A stretch of 64,000 nucleotides of DNA from assembly GCA_035507035.1 (NCBI GenBank), contig DATJOJ010000065.1, positions 124,001 through 188,000 of the forward strand, written 5' to 3'. Shown piece after piece: positions 42,753-51,249 of this stretch. The notes under the pieces are model-generated. The model did no database searches. It was not told where the DNA came from and saw only the letters and a program-made list of their open reading frames with translations. The position numbers and the translations under genes are program-made. This stretch comes from DATJOJ01 sp035507035. GTDB lineage: Bacteria > Acidobacteriota > Terriglobia > Terriglobales > Acidobacteriaceae. The first letter of the stretch is position 1. Every line of letters begins with the position of its first letter.

Positions 42753-43460
42753 ATGCTCGGCTTCGTTGCCGGCCTCGCCGGCGTGACCGCCGTCTCCGCT
42801 GGTTATCAAACCATGGCCCCCACTGGCCAGTGGTACGGTCGAACCTTCACTGGCCTGCCGCCGAGTTCAAAGAAGTTGGCCCTCACTTACGACGACGGTC
42901 CCAACACCCCTCATACCCTGCACCTGCTCGAAGTGCTCGCAAAACACAATGTTCGCGCCACATTTTTTCTCATTGGCCAAAACGTTCAAAAAAGACCTGA
43001 CATCGCCCGCGATATCGCGAAAGCAGGCCATGCACTCGGCAACCACACCTTCACTCATCCCAATCTGATCTTCGCTTCCGCCGAGCAAACAGAAACGCAG
43101 CTCCAGCAGTGCCAGCAGGCTATATCCGATGCCACCGGCGAAACTCCTCGTCTCTTCCGTCCTCCCTTCGGCGGTCGCAAACCTGGCACTTTGCAAATTG
43201 CCCGCAGTTTAGGGCTCGAACCGGTGATGTGGAATATTACTGGATGGGACTGGAAGGGAAAGCCGTCAAATTACATCGAAAAAAAAATTGGCAAGCAAGT
43301 CCGCGGTGGAGATGTGATCCTCCTGCACGATGGCAGTCACGCCGTCTTTGGCGCCGACCGTTCGCAAACCGTGATTGCCACCGATCGCCTGATCTCCCGA
43401 TATCGTGCCGAAGGCTTCGAGTTCCTAACCATCCCCCAGATGATGGAAAGCCGCCGCTAA
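42753..43460 (+). CDS. polysaccharide deacetylase (NodB family, CE4)
   Basis: A 235-residue protein with a hydrophobic N-terminus that is probably a signal anchor. The CE4 motifs are complete: LTYDDGPNTPHT (motif 1, catalytic base and metal Asp), GNHTFTHPNL (motif 2, metal histidines), RLFRPPFGGRKPG (motif 3), ITGWDWKG (motif 4) and VILLHDG (motif 5). Such enzymes remove N- or O-acetyl groups from peptidoglycan or other glycans. It converges with hemL with 14 bases between the stops. Substrate is not deducible. Confidence 0.92.
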   Translation: MLGFVAGLAGVTAVSAGYQTMAPTGQWYGRTFTGLPPSSKKLALTYDDGPNTPHTLHLLEVLAKHNVRATFFLIGQNVQKRPDIARDIAKAGHALGNHTFTHPNLIFASAEQTETQLQQCQQAISDATGETPRLFRPPFGGRKPGTLQIARSLGLEPVMWNITGWDWKGKPSNYIEKKIGKQVRGGDVILLHDGSHAVFGADRSQTVIATDRLISRYRAEGFEFLTIPQMMESRR

Positions 43461-43474
43461 CATCTATTCGTGAC

Positions 43475-44776
43475 TCACGCATGAACCATTCCAAACGCCT
43501 GCTTCGCCGTCGCAATCGTTTGATCGATATCCTTCTCGCTGTGCGCCGCGCCCAAGAACGCAGCTTCAAATTGCGAGGGCGGCAGATAAACTCCGCCATC
43601 GAGCATTGACCGGAAGAAGCGGCCAAACGCTTCCGTGTCGCACTTTGCCGCCGAATTCCAATCCGTCACTGGGCCAGCCGTAAAGAACCACGTAAACATC
43701 GATCCCACCCGGTTGTAGGAAATCTCCACTCCCGACTCCTTCGCGACCTCCGCCACGCCGCTGACCAACTCTGCGCTCAACTTCTCCAGCCGAGGATAAA
43801 TTTCCTGCTTGTGTTCACGCAGATAACTCAATGCCGCCACGCCCGCCGCCATCGCCAGCGGATTTCCCGACAGCGTTCCAGCCTGATACATCGGCCCCAG
43901 CGGTGCGACCAGTCCCATGATTTCGTTCGGTCCGCCATAGGCGCCTACCGGAAGCCCGCCGCCAATGACCTTTCCCATCGTGGTCAGATCGGGCGTGATG
44001 CTGAAAACCTCTTGTGCTCCGCCAAACGCGAGCCGAAATCCGGTCATGACTTCATCAAAAATCAGCAAAGCTTTGTCCCGCTGCGTGATCGCCCGCAGCG
44101 CCTCGAGATAACCCCGCGCGGGTGGAACGCAGCCCATATTTCCCACCACCGGCTCGACGATCACGCATGCGATCTGGTGCTTGAATTTCTTAAATGCCTC
44201 TTCCAGCGCGTCCACGTCGTCGTATGGCAACGCCAGCGTGAACTGGGTGAACTCCTCGGGAACCCCTGCCGATCCCGGAATTCCCAGCGTCGCCACGCCC
44301 GATCCCGCCTTCACCAGCAGCGCATCCGCGTGGCCGTGATAGCAGCCTTCAAACTTCACAATGTATTTGCGTTTTGTATAGGCGCGAGCCAGGCGAATCG
44401 CTGACATCGTTGCTTCGGTTCCGGAGCTGACAAAGCGAACCTTCTCGACATGGGGAAACGCCGACAGCACCAACTCGGCTAAATCCGCTTCCGCGGGCGT
44501 CGAGGCCCCAAAACTCGTTCCCTTACGAGTTGCCGTAATCACCGCGTCTACGATCATGGGCGCCGCATGGCCGAGAATCATCGGCCCCCACGAGCCCACG
44601 TAATCGATGTATTCGTTGCCGTCTGCATCGAAGATTCGCGACCGCTCGCCACGCACGATGAACGGCGCGTCTCCCCCCACCGAGCGAAACGCCCGGACCG
44701 GCGAATTCACGCCTCCCGGAATCATCGATTCCGCCCGTTTCTGCAGCCGTTGCGAAATCTCGGTTTTGCGCGACAT
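43475..44776 (-). CDS. hemL: glutamate-1-semialdehyde 2,1-aminomutase
   Basis: A 433-residue PLP enzyme making 5-aminolevulinate from glutamate-1-semialdehyde in the C5 haem route. Evidence: MIPGGVNSPVRAFRSVGG at the N-terminus, VRFVSSGTEATMSAIRLARAYT (phosphate-binding region), FEGCYHGHAD, LIFDEVMTGFRLAFGGAQ (the Asp that binds the pyridine N) and TTMGKVIGGGLPVGAYGG with the Schiff-base Lys. GGAGG lies four bases before the ATG. Haem supply is relevant to the cytochrome locus, although this gene is 24 kb away and has a different kind of palindrome upstream. Confidence 0.97.
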   Translation of the reverse strand: MSRKTEISQRLQKRAESMIPGGVNSPVRAFRSVGGDAPFIVRGERSRIFDADGNEYIDYVGSWGPMILGHAAPMIVDAVITATRKGTSFGASTPAEADLAELVLSAFPHVEKVRFVSSGTEATMSAIRLARAYTKRKYIVKFEGCYHGHADALLVKAGSGVATLGIPGSAGVPEEFTQFTLALPYDDVDALEEAFKKFKHQIACVIVEPVVGNMGCVPPARGYLEALRAITQRDKALLIFDEVMTGFRLAFGGAQEVFSITPDLTTMGKVIGGGLPVGAYGGPNEIMGLVAPLGPMYQAGTLSGNPLAMAAGVAALSYLREHKQEIYPRLEKLSAELVSGVAEVAKESGVEISYNRVGSMFTWFFTAGPVTDWNSAAKCDTEAFGRFFRSMLDGGVYLPPSQFEAAFLGAAHSEKDIDQTIATAKQAFGMVHA

Positions 44777-44838
44777 GCACCCTCCTCGAAGCTTCCCGCC
44801 CTATGCTATCAACGCCCGAACCCGCCTTCAGGCGGTAA

Positions 44839-44858
44839 CATCACACCGTGATGTGATG
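44839..44858. promoter_or_regulatory. palindrome upstream of hemL
   Basis: CATCACA-CCGTGA-TGTGATG has seven-base arms 62 bases before hemL. The half-sites face outward, opposite to the Crp-type sites, so it is probably bound by a different regulator. Confidence 0.4.
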
Positions 44859-45010
44859 ACCGAACATCGCTTGCGCCGCGTTCCTCGCTCATTTCTGTTG
44901 CTTACGACGGTAACCGAATTTACCGGAAATTTACAATTTTGCAACACTCCTGCAATACGCCTTCGCTACTCTCTTTATCAGTACACGCCCTTCTAACCGG
45001 GAGGGTTTTA

Positions 45011-45041
45011 GGGACGACCTCGGGGGGCTCCGGGTCGTCCC
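45011..45041 (-). terminator. hairpin after the CsoR-family gene
   Basis: GGGACGACC pairs with GGTCGTCCC around a 13-base GC-rich loop, 36 bases past the stop. The better T tract (ATTGTTCTTTCC) is on the plus strand, so it may also end an unrecognised plus-strand transcript. The rest of 44777-45077 shows no gene. Confidence 0.4.
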
Positions 45042-45077
45042 ATTGTTCTTTCCGTGCTCTACCCGTGACAACCCAAC

Positions 45078-45365
45078 TCACTTCAGGTATGCCCGCACCA
45101 GGCTGATCAGGTCCTCCGTTAATTCTTCTGGCGACTCCGTCCCACGATTCGGATGGGTGATGTGCAGCCGGATGTGATCTTCCAGAATCTCCGCCATCAG
45201 GCTGTTCACGCCCCCGCGGATCGCGGCTAGCAGCATGAGAATATCGGCGCACTCGTCGCCTTCTGTCACCGATCGTTCCATCGCCGTCACCTGTCCGCTC
45301 AGACGGCTGATACGCGACAACAGCTTCTGTTTCTCCTTGGAGATGGCCGCCCGCTGTTCTTTCAT
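45078..45365 (-). CDS. CsoR/RcnR/FrmR-family metal- or thiol-responsive repressor
   Basis: A 95-residue all-helical protein. LLSRISRLSGQVTAMERSV matches the DNA-facing start of the family, and DECADILMLLAAIRGGVNSLMAEILEDHIRLHI carries the ligand region: Cys in ECADIL, then Asn and His near positions used for metal or sulfur sensing. In CsoR a Cys-His-Cys set binds Cu(I). Here the second Cys is missing (HIRLHITH), so FrmR/RcnR-like sensing (formaldehyde, Ni/Co) is at least as likely. AAGGA stands five bases before the ATG, and an operator lies in its own promoter. No transporter or dehydrogenase gene is next to it. Confidence 0.9.
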   Translation of the reverse strand: MKEQRAAISKEKQKLLSRISRLSGQVTAMERSVTEGDECADILMLLAAIRGGVNSLMAEILEDHIRLHITHPNRGTESPEELTEDLISLVRAYLK

Positions 45366-45396
45366 AAAGATCCTTCTTTACGAGCTCCTGGCTTTT

Positions 45397-45432
45397 GACA
45401 ATACCATAGGGGGGTATACTATCTATTGTCAA
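45397..45432 (-). promoter_or_regulatory. promoter with embedded CsoR-type operator
   Basis: On the minus strand TTGACA and TATGGT stand 18 bases apart, a near-ideal -35/-10 pair. Between and across them is ATACCCCCCTATGGTAT (45401-45417), the G-tract palindrome bound by CsoR/RcnR-type tetramers. Outer arms TTGACAATA/TATTGTCAA add symmetry. It fits autorepression. Confidence 0.75.
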
Positions 45433-45687
45433 GGGGGCGCCCCAGTACCGGCATTTCCCTCGCGAACGCGAAGTAGGGTCGGCGTTAGGCGTCGCGGACA
45501 GCCCACAATCAGTTGTTAACTATAGTTACTTACTCGGTGTATGCCCCGGTTAATATGCATGGGGCTGGTCCTTGGGCGGTGTCGGCGAACACTTTTTAAC
45601 AGCCTATTAACGGTCCTGGAGTAAGCTCTGTAAGTTTGCGAAGCGGAAGGATAACCGCGGAGACACAAGGCTGAGGTCACCCGTTCA

Positions 45688-45703
45688 GGTGATCAACGTC
45701 ACC
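45688..45703. promoter_or_regulatory. Crp/Fnr-type operator (copy 6)
   Basis: GGTGATCAACGTCACC keeps GTGAT and GTCAC spacing but with G/C outer bases. It lies 55 bases before the porin ATG. The rest of 45433-45758 shows no gene. Confidence 0.5.
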
Positions 45704-45758
45704 AGTTGCCGTGACAAGTGAGGTTGATGCCGTCCGCGATCTTGCTTAGGCTGCGATT

Positions 45759-47267
45759 ATGAAATTGAAATTGAAATTCATTTTCAACAACCAGCTGGAC
45801 CATGCCAGCGCAGCGATCGCCAGACTGAGCCTCTGCCTTTTGCCGCTGTTCCTGGCCTCAGCGGTACTGTGTGCGCAACAAACTCCCGCGCCCAGCCAAA
45901 CCCTTTCCGCTCCGGCGCAGAATTCGGCCAATGCCCAAGACTCAAGTTCCACTCAACCTGATCAAGCCGATGACCCCACGGCCAACGTCGCTCCGCAAAC
46001 CATGTTTCCCGAACTCACGAGCACGCATTTCTGGCTTTCCGGTCAGGCCAACTTTATCTTCCAGACCCATCCGCCTTTCTACGCAAGATATAGCGGCACC
46101 CATAGCCTAGACCCGAATTACGAGAAAGCTACCTCGCGCGTCCTCACGCTCTACACCGGCGTGCGCCTGAATAATTCCTTTGAAATTCTCGCCGACGTCG
46201 AAGAAGCCGGCGGAGCCGCCCTCAGTACCGGTTTCGGCCTTGCCGGTTTCACCAACCTCGATATCGTTCGCAATCCGCTGCTCAGCAAGGCGCCATATCT
46301 CGCCCGCGGCATGGTCCACAAAGTTTTCGCGCTCAGCAAGGACAAAATTGAAAATGAGCGCAATCCGCTTTCTCTATTTCCCGAGTTGCCGCGCCGCCGC
46401 CTCGAATTTCGCTTCGGCAAGTTCAGCATGCCCGACTTTTTCGACCAGAACACCGCGGGCTCTGACACCCACCTGCAATTCACCAACTGGACCATCGACA
46501 ACAACGGCGCATGGGATTATGCGGCCGACACGCGCGGTTACACCGTCGGTGGCGTCGTCGACTACGAAGACACCAATTGGAGCGTACGCTTTAGCGAAGC
46601 CCTGATGCCCAAAGTCGCCAACGGCATCGACCTCGTTTGGAAGTTCTGGCAGGCCCACGCAGAAAATGTCGAAGTCGACTGGCAACACGGCATTCTGCCC
46701 AGGAAAGCCGGCGTCGTTCGCCTTCTCGGGTTCGTTAATCACGCCAACATGGGCATTTATAAGGATGCGATCGCGCAGTTCAATGAGGGCTTGACTCCGA
46801 CTCCCGATATCACGAATCATCCCTGGCACATCACCGAAAAATATGGTTTTGGCGTCAATATCGAACAGACCATCATGCCCGACGTCATCGCCTTTGCCCG
46901 GTGGGGATGGAACAACGGCAAAACCGAATCCTTCGCGTACACCGAAGACGATGAGACAGTCGAGACCGGCGTCGGTTTCTACGGCCGACGCTGGCACCGT
47001 AAACAGGATCGCGCCGGTGTCGCTTTTGTCACCAATGGTATCTGCAAATATCACCAGCAATATTTGGCGGACGGAGGCCTCGGCTTTCTGCTCGGCGACG
47101 GTGGTCTGAACTACGGCCGCGAGACTATCGTCGAAACTTACTATACGGCCCACGTCTGGCGCGGCATTTATGTTGCTCCCGGCGTGCAACACATCAACAA
47201 TCCCGGCTACAACCGCGACCGCGGCCCCGTCACCGTGCCCAGCTTCCGCATCCACGTGGAATTCTAG
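45759..47267 (+). CDS. OprB-like carbohydrate-selective outer-membrane porin
   Basis: A 502-residue protein. A signal peptide covers about residues 18-39 (after a basic start, cut near VLCA), followed by a 45-residue Gln/Ser/Pro-rich linker. The barrel domain starts at HFWLSGQANFIFQTHPPFYARYSG and has features of OprB porins: LEFRFGKFSMPDFFD, VRFSEALMPKVANGIDL and GVGFYGRRWHRKQDRAGVAF. It ends in IHVEF with a terminal Phe for outer-membrane insertion. It should admit sugars or other small solutes. A Crp-like operator upstream fits catabolite-type control. Confidence 0.87.
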   Translation: MKLKLKFIFNNQLDHASAAIARLSLCLLPLFLASAVLCAQQTPAPSQTLSAPAQNSANAQDSSSTQPDQADDPTANVAPQTMFPELTSTHFWLSGQANFIFQTHPPFYARYSGTHSLDPNYEKATSRVLTLYTGVRLNNSFEILADVEEAGGAALSTGFGLAGFTNLDIVRNPLLSKAPYLARGMVHKVFALSKDKIENERNPLSLFPELPRRRLEFRFGKFSMPDFFDQNTAGSDTHLQFTNWTIDNNGAWDYAADTRGYTVGGVVDYEDTNWSVRFSEALMPKVANGIDLVWKFWQAHAENVEVDWQHGILPRKAGVVRLLGFVNHANMGIYKDAIAQFNEGLTPTPDITNHPWHITEKYGFGVNIEQTIMPDVIAFARWGWNNGKTESFAYTEDDETVETGVGFYGRRWHRKQDRAGVAFVTNGICKYHQQYLADGGLGFLLGDGGLNYGRETIVETYYTAHVWRGIYVAPGVQHINNPGYNRDRGPVTVPSFRIHVEF

Positions 47268-47409
47268 GATTTGTGAAGCACGGACAGTCTTGTTCGCGCC
47301 TCGAACCCTCGTCGCAGCGGAACTTCCCCCCGCCAAATCACGTACTTCTCCTCAGGAGCAGCCGGTCCAGGCTCACATTCAGCCGGGAGGGCCGTCCAAT
47401 CGACAGATC

Positions 47410-48669
47410 ATGGTATTGCGCGACCTCATTGGCGACGTCTTCCGCACTCTCTGGACCCATAAGCTGCGCACGTTCCTCACCATGTTCGGGATCGCCTGGG
47501 GCATCGTTTCCATCGTGCTGATGGTGGGTGCTGGAGAAGGTCTTCGCGTAGGCCAGGCGAAAGTCGCTGGTACCCTGGGTCACGATGTAATGATTGTTTT
47601 CCACGGCCGCACCAGCCTCCAGGCCGGTGGAACCCGTGCCGGTCGAGCGGTTCACTGGGAAGATCCTGATGTGCCAGTCGTCCAAGCGGAATCGCCGGAC
47701 TGCGAGTACATGATCCCCGAGTTGGAGCAAGAGGACGTTGAAATTCACAGCAATTTCAACAATGCCGCTTTTCTCATCACCGGATCACTGCCTCCGTTTC
47801 AATACATTCGCAGCCTCGGCGTTGGGCAAGGACGCTTTTACAACTGGGATGATCAGCGCGAGGGCCGCCGCGTCGCCTTCGTTGGCAGCGATGCGGCCAA
47901 ACAGCTTTTTCCTGGCCGCAATCCGATCGGCGAGAATCTGTATTTGAATGCCTTTCCGTACACCGTTATCGGAGTGATGCAGCAGAAAAAGCAGGATTCC
48001 GCCTACGACGGCTGGGATGTCAACAAAATTTTCATCCCCTTCGCCGCCATGCGCCGCGACTTTCCCGACAAGCCCCCCGGCACACCGATCACTTTCGATC
48101 AACTCTTAGTCACACCCAAATCTGTCGAGCAGCACGAAGCCTGCAAGCGCGAGGTCCGCACCGCCCTCGGCCGCATGCACCATTTCGATCCCAACGACAA
48201 AGAAGCCTGCCCCATCTGGGACACGTTGGAGGAGGCAATCGCGTTTCGCAAAATGACGGACGGCATGAAGTATTTCCTGGGAGCGGTGGGGGTGGTGACG
48301 CTGTTTCTGGGCGGACTGGGTGTGATGAACGTAATGATGGTCGCGGTACGGGAACGAACGCGGGAAATTGGCGTGCGCAAGGCCATTGGAGCGCCAGCGA
48401 ATACGATCTTGAAACAATTTTTTGTGGAGGCGCTGCTAATCGCGGTTTTTAGCGGCGCGGCCGGGTTATCCGTCGCGTATGGAATTTGTTATCTCGTGGA
48501 TCTGCTGCCGATGCCGGACTTCTTCGCCGGCCTCCTGCCGACGTGGAGCTCTGGTTTGATCGCGACGGGCTTGTTGGGGACGACTGCAGTACTGGCTGCG
48601 CTTTATCCGGCGCGGAAAGCGGCGGCGATCGACCCGATCGAAGCCCTGAGATTTGAGGGTGGGGGATAG
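47410..48669 (+). CDS. MacB/FtsX-type ABC transporter permease
   Basis: The ATG at 47410 begins the conserved part; the frame is open from 47170, but that lead overlaps the porin and is Ala/Pro/Ser-rich noise. The 419-residue protein has the MacB plan: first membrane segment (about 18-40, LRTFLTMFGIAWGIVSIVLMVGAG), a large periplasmic domain, then three membrane segments. GVMNVMMVAVRERTREIGVRKAIGAPANTILKQFFVEALLIAV is the FtsX signature. Such proteins work without moving substrate through the membrane core, using ATPase energy to drive periplasmic steps. No ATPase is next to it; a matching ATPase and HlyD-type gene lie at 59-61 kb. Confidence 0.87.
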   Translation: MVLRDLIGDVFRTLWTHKLRTFLTMFGIAWGIVSIVLMVGAGEGLRVGQAKVAGTLGHDVMIVFHGRTSLQAGGTRAGRAVHWEDPDVPVVQAESPDCEYMIPELEQEDVEIHSNFNNAAFLITGSLPPFQYIRSLGVGQGRFYNWDDQREGRRVAFVGSDAAKQLFPGRNPIGENLYLNAFPYTVIGVMQQKKQDSAYDGWDVNKIFIPFAAMRRDFPDKPPGTPITFDQLLVTPKSVEQHEACKREVRTALGRMHHFDPNDKEACPIWDTLEEAIAFRKMTDGMKYFLGAVGVVTLFLGGLGVMNVMMVAVRERTREIGVRKAIGAPANTILKQFFVEALLIAVFSGAAGLSVAYGICYLVDLLPMPDFFAGLLPTWSSGLIATGLLGTTAVLAALYPARKAAAIDPIEALRFEGGG

Positions 48670-48679
48670 ATTCCTTCAA

Positions 48680-48697
48680 CACAGAGGGCACAGAGGA
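48680..48697. repeat. short dispersed repeat, family 2 (copy 2)
   Basis: CACAGAGGGCACAGAGGA between the two permease genes is close to the reverse complement of copy 1 at 35649. Confidence 0.45.
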
Positions 48698-48718
48698 ATA
48701 CAGGACTTCCGCTGATCA

Positions 48719-49975
48719 ATGTTGACTGAAATCATTCTCGAAGCGTGGATCGCGCTCAAGCGCAACTACACCCGCAGCTTTCTCACCATGCTCGGCATCG
48801 TGTGGGGGATTGCGACGGTGACGCTGCTTTTGGCATATGGCAGCAGCTTCCGCAGAATTTTGGTTGGCGGGTTCGATGCGTTCGGCAAAAGCGTGGTGAT
48901 TTGCTGGCCACAACAAACCAGCGAGCAGCCTGGCGGACAACGCGCCGGAAAGAAAGTTGTGTTCGAGCAGGCCGACCTCGACATGGTGAAGGAAACCGCG
49001 CCGCTGGTGAAATACGCTTGCCTTGAAACCGTGCGCCGGCCGGGCATCGCCTACGGCGATCGCATGGTAGGAACAGCTGCCATTCGCGGCGTTTGCCCGC
49101 AGTATGGCGAGATGCGGAACGAGGTTCCAGAGCAGGGGCGCTGGATCAACGCCAGTGACGAACTCGAGCGCCGGCGCGTGGCGTTCCTGGGCGGACGGAT
49201 TCGGGAAGAGCTCTTCAGCGGACGGCCGGCAGTCGGCGAAGAAGTTCTGATTGCGGGCGTTCGCTTCAAAGTGATCGGCGTGATGGCGCGGAAAATCCAG
49301 CTCAGCAATTACTTCAGCAGTGATGACGAATCTGTCTGGATTCCTTATTCCGCCGCAGGAGACTTGTGGAACACGCGCTATGCGGCAGTGATGTTGTTCG
49401 AGCCCATTGCCCCGCAATTTGAAAAAGCAGCCATGGCGCAGGTTCTGGCCGCGGTAGCGACGCGGCAGCAATTCTCCACGACCGACCCGAAAGCCATTCA
49501 GATGTTCGGCCGCGATGAATTTCGCCCCGTCATCGATGGACTTACGATCGGGCTGCAGGTTTTGTTGACGTTCATTGGAACGTTGACACTGGGGATCGGC
49601 GGGGTGGGTGTAATGAACATCATGCTGGTCTCGGTGGACGAACGCATCCGCGAAATTGGCTTGCGGCGCGCCCTTGGAGCTAGGGCGTGGCACATCAAAT
49701 TTCAATTTCTCGCGGAAACTATGCTAATCGTGCTCCTCGGTGGGCTGGTTGGCGTGGCGCTTTCGTACGCAATTTCAGCCGCCGTCGGCACCTTGCCATT
49801 GATGGGACCTCTGTTTGAGGATGACTCCGGCAAAGCTGACATTCATCTGCAAATCTCGCTGATGACCGTGACGATTTCCACGATCGTGCTGCTCATTGTC
49901 GGACTGATCAGCGGCATGATTCCGGCGCTCCGGGCTTCGAAGCTGGATCCCGTGGAAGCGCTCAGGTACGAATAA
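48719..49975 (+). CDS. MacB/FtsX-type ABC transporter permease (second)
   Basis: A 418-residue paralogue of the preceding gene with the same plan: TRSFLTMLGIVWGIATVTLLLAYG near the N-terminus, periplasmic domain to about 265, then three membrane segments. GVMNIMLVSVDERIREIGLRRALGARAWHIKFQFLAETMLIVLLGG is the FtsX core, and PALRASKLDPVEALRYE closes it. The pair probably forms a heterodimer. The 50-base gap contains a dispersed repeat. Confidence 0.88.
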   Translation: MLTEIILEAWIALKRNYTRSFLTMLGIVWGIATVTLLLAYGSSFRRILVGGFDAFGKSVVICWPQQTSEQPGGQRAGKKVVFEQADLDMVKETAPLVKYACLETVRRPGIAYGDRMVGTAAIRGVCPQYGEMRNEVPEQGRWINASDELERRRVAFLGGRIREELFSGRPAVGEEVLIAGVRFKVIGVMARKIQLSNYFSSDDESVWIPYSAAGDLWNTRYAAVMLFEPIAPQFEKAAMAQVLAAVATRQQFSTTDPKAIQMFGRDEFRPVIDGLTIGLQVLLTFIGTLTLGIGGVGVMNIMLVSVDERIREIGLRRALGARAWHIKFQFLAETMLIVLLGGLVGVALSYAISAAVGTLPLMGPLFEDDSGKADIHLQISLMTVTISTIVLLIVGLISGMIPALRASKLDPVEALRYE

Positions 49976-49990
49976 TTCTAAGAAAAACTC

Positions 49991-50032
49991 GCCACAGATT
50001 TGCGCGGATCAAATGCGGATCGCATGGGCCAC
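49991..50032. repeat. dispersed intergenic repeat, family 1 (copy C, inverted)
   Basis: Read on the minus strand, GTGGCCCA is followed by ATCCGCG and AATCTGTGGC, the words of copy B with few changes. Confidence 0.5.
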
Positions 50033-50104
50033 AAATCTCATTGACCCTTCCCACCGCTTCCTAGTACCTTGCTGGCGTCGCAGATTTGGACCCGAGGTGC
50101 GCGC

Positions 50105-51154
50105 TTGCCAATTTCCGCTATCGATGCGATCAGCCCAGCCTTTCGCCATGCCCGGGTGCAGCTGTTTCAACCTTTTCGAATCGGCCAGTGGCTACGGCTC
50201 GCGCTGGTAGGTCTGATGACCGGAGAGCTGTCTTCCGGTGGCGGCTGCAACGGCAACTTTCATGCCCCACAGCACACCAGGCATTTGATCGACCCCGCGC
50301 TGCCGAACATGGATCCGGTGGCCATGGCCGGCTTGATCGCGCTGCTGATTGTGCTGGGGATAATTCTGTATGTCGTTTTCCTCTATGTAAGCAGTGTCTC
50401 GCGTTTCGTTCTGTTCGATAGCGTGCTCGAACGGCGATGCGAAGTTCGCCGCGGTTGGGCGCGGAGGCAAAAAGCGGGAGTTCGCCTGTTTGTCTGGCAC
50501 CTCCTCTTCGCGTTCGCCGTTATGGTAGGAATGACGATTTTGATCGGCATCCCCGCCGCCATTGCGTTTGCCGCCGGATGGCTGACCAATCCCAAGCAGC
50601 ATCTCGTTCCGCTGATTCTTGGTGGGATGTTTCTGTTCCTGGTCGTGCTGATTTTCTTGTTGGCGGCAGGCGCAATTGTGGTTCTGACTAAGGATTTCGT
50701 GGTCCCGCTGATGGCGCTTGAAGACCTCAACGCGTTTCAAGCCTGGAACCGCCTCCTGCCAATGCTGGATTCAGAGAAAGGTCCGTACATCGGTTACCTC
50801 ATCATGAAAATCGTGATGGCGTTGGGTGTAACGGTGGTTGTCGGAATACTGACAGTGATTGTGATTCTCGTCATGCTCATTCCGGTCGGCGGATTTGGTG
50901 CGGCGGTGGTGCTGGCAGGAAAAGCTGCCGGCCTGCAATGGAACTTGTATACCATCAGCCTCGCTGTGATCGTGGGCTGTGTCTTGGTGGCGGTGTTTCT
51001 CTATGTCATCGCGTTCATTTCGGTTCCCGCGATCGTATTTTTTCCAGCGTATTCCATTTATTTCTTTGCCTCGCGCTACCCAGCTCTCGACGCGCTGGTG
51101 AATCCTGCTGCGCCGTCTCCGCAGTTGCCACCTCTGCCGGAAGCTTTCGGATAG
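50105..51154 (+). CDS. polytopic membrane protein of unknown function
   Basis: A TTG start at 50105 with GAGGT six bases upstream gives MPISAIDAISPAFRHARVQLF, the usual way such acidobacterial proteins begin; the frame also opens at 50069. The 349-residue protein has about six membrane segments in pairs. The amphipathic N-terminus (RVQLFQPFRIGQWLRLALVGLM) lies at the membrane surface, and FVLFDSVLERRCEVRRGWARRQKAG and ALEDLNAFQAWNRLLPML are conserved-looking cytoplasmic loops. The layout recalls the membrane domain found in GlpQ-related and DUF4013-like proteins. No function is assigned. It converges with der. Confidence 0.65.
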   Translation: MPISAIDAISPAFRHARVQLFQPFRIGQWLRLALVGLMTGELSSGGGCNGNFHAPQHTRHLIDPALPNMDPVAMAGLIALLIVLGIILYVVFLYVSSVSRFVLFDSVLERRCEVRRGWARRQKAGVRLFVWHLLFAFAVMVGMTILIGIPAAIAFAAGWLTNPKQHLVPLILGGMFLFLVVLIFLLAAGAIVVLTKDFVVPLMALEDLNAFQAWNRLLPMLDSEKGPYIGYLIMKIVMALGVTVVVGILTVIVILVMLIPVGGFGAAVVLAGKAAGLQWNLYTISLAVIVGCVLVAVFLYVIAFISVPAIVFFPAYSIYFFASRYPALDALVNPAAPSPQLPPLPEAFG

Positions 51155-51249
51155 TCAATAATTATTGCTTTTTGTGCGGCCACGAAAATCGCCGGCCGAT
51201 GATGCATTTGACGATGTGATGCACGCAGCTTTTGAACGGGCGCAAGCGG

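Noticed and set aside
47170..47409. An 80-residue extension of the first MacB-type permease
   Set aside because: It overlaps the porin gene in another frame and is low-complexity; the conserved start is at 47410.
51157..51168. CAATAATTATTG palindrome between the membrane-protein gene and der
   Set aside because: Perfect but AT-only and between convergent stops; likely part of a weak terminator, not an operator.
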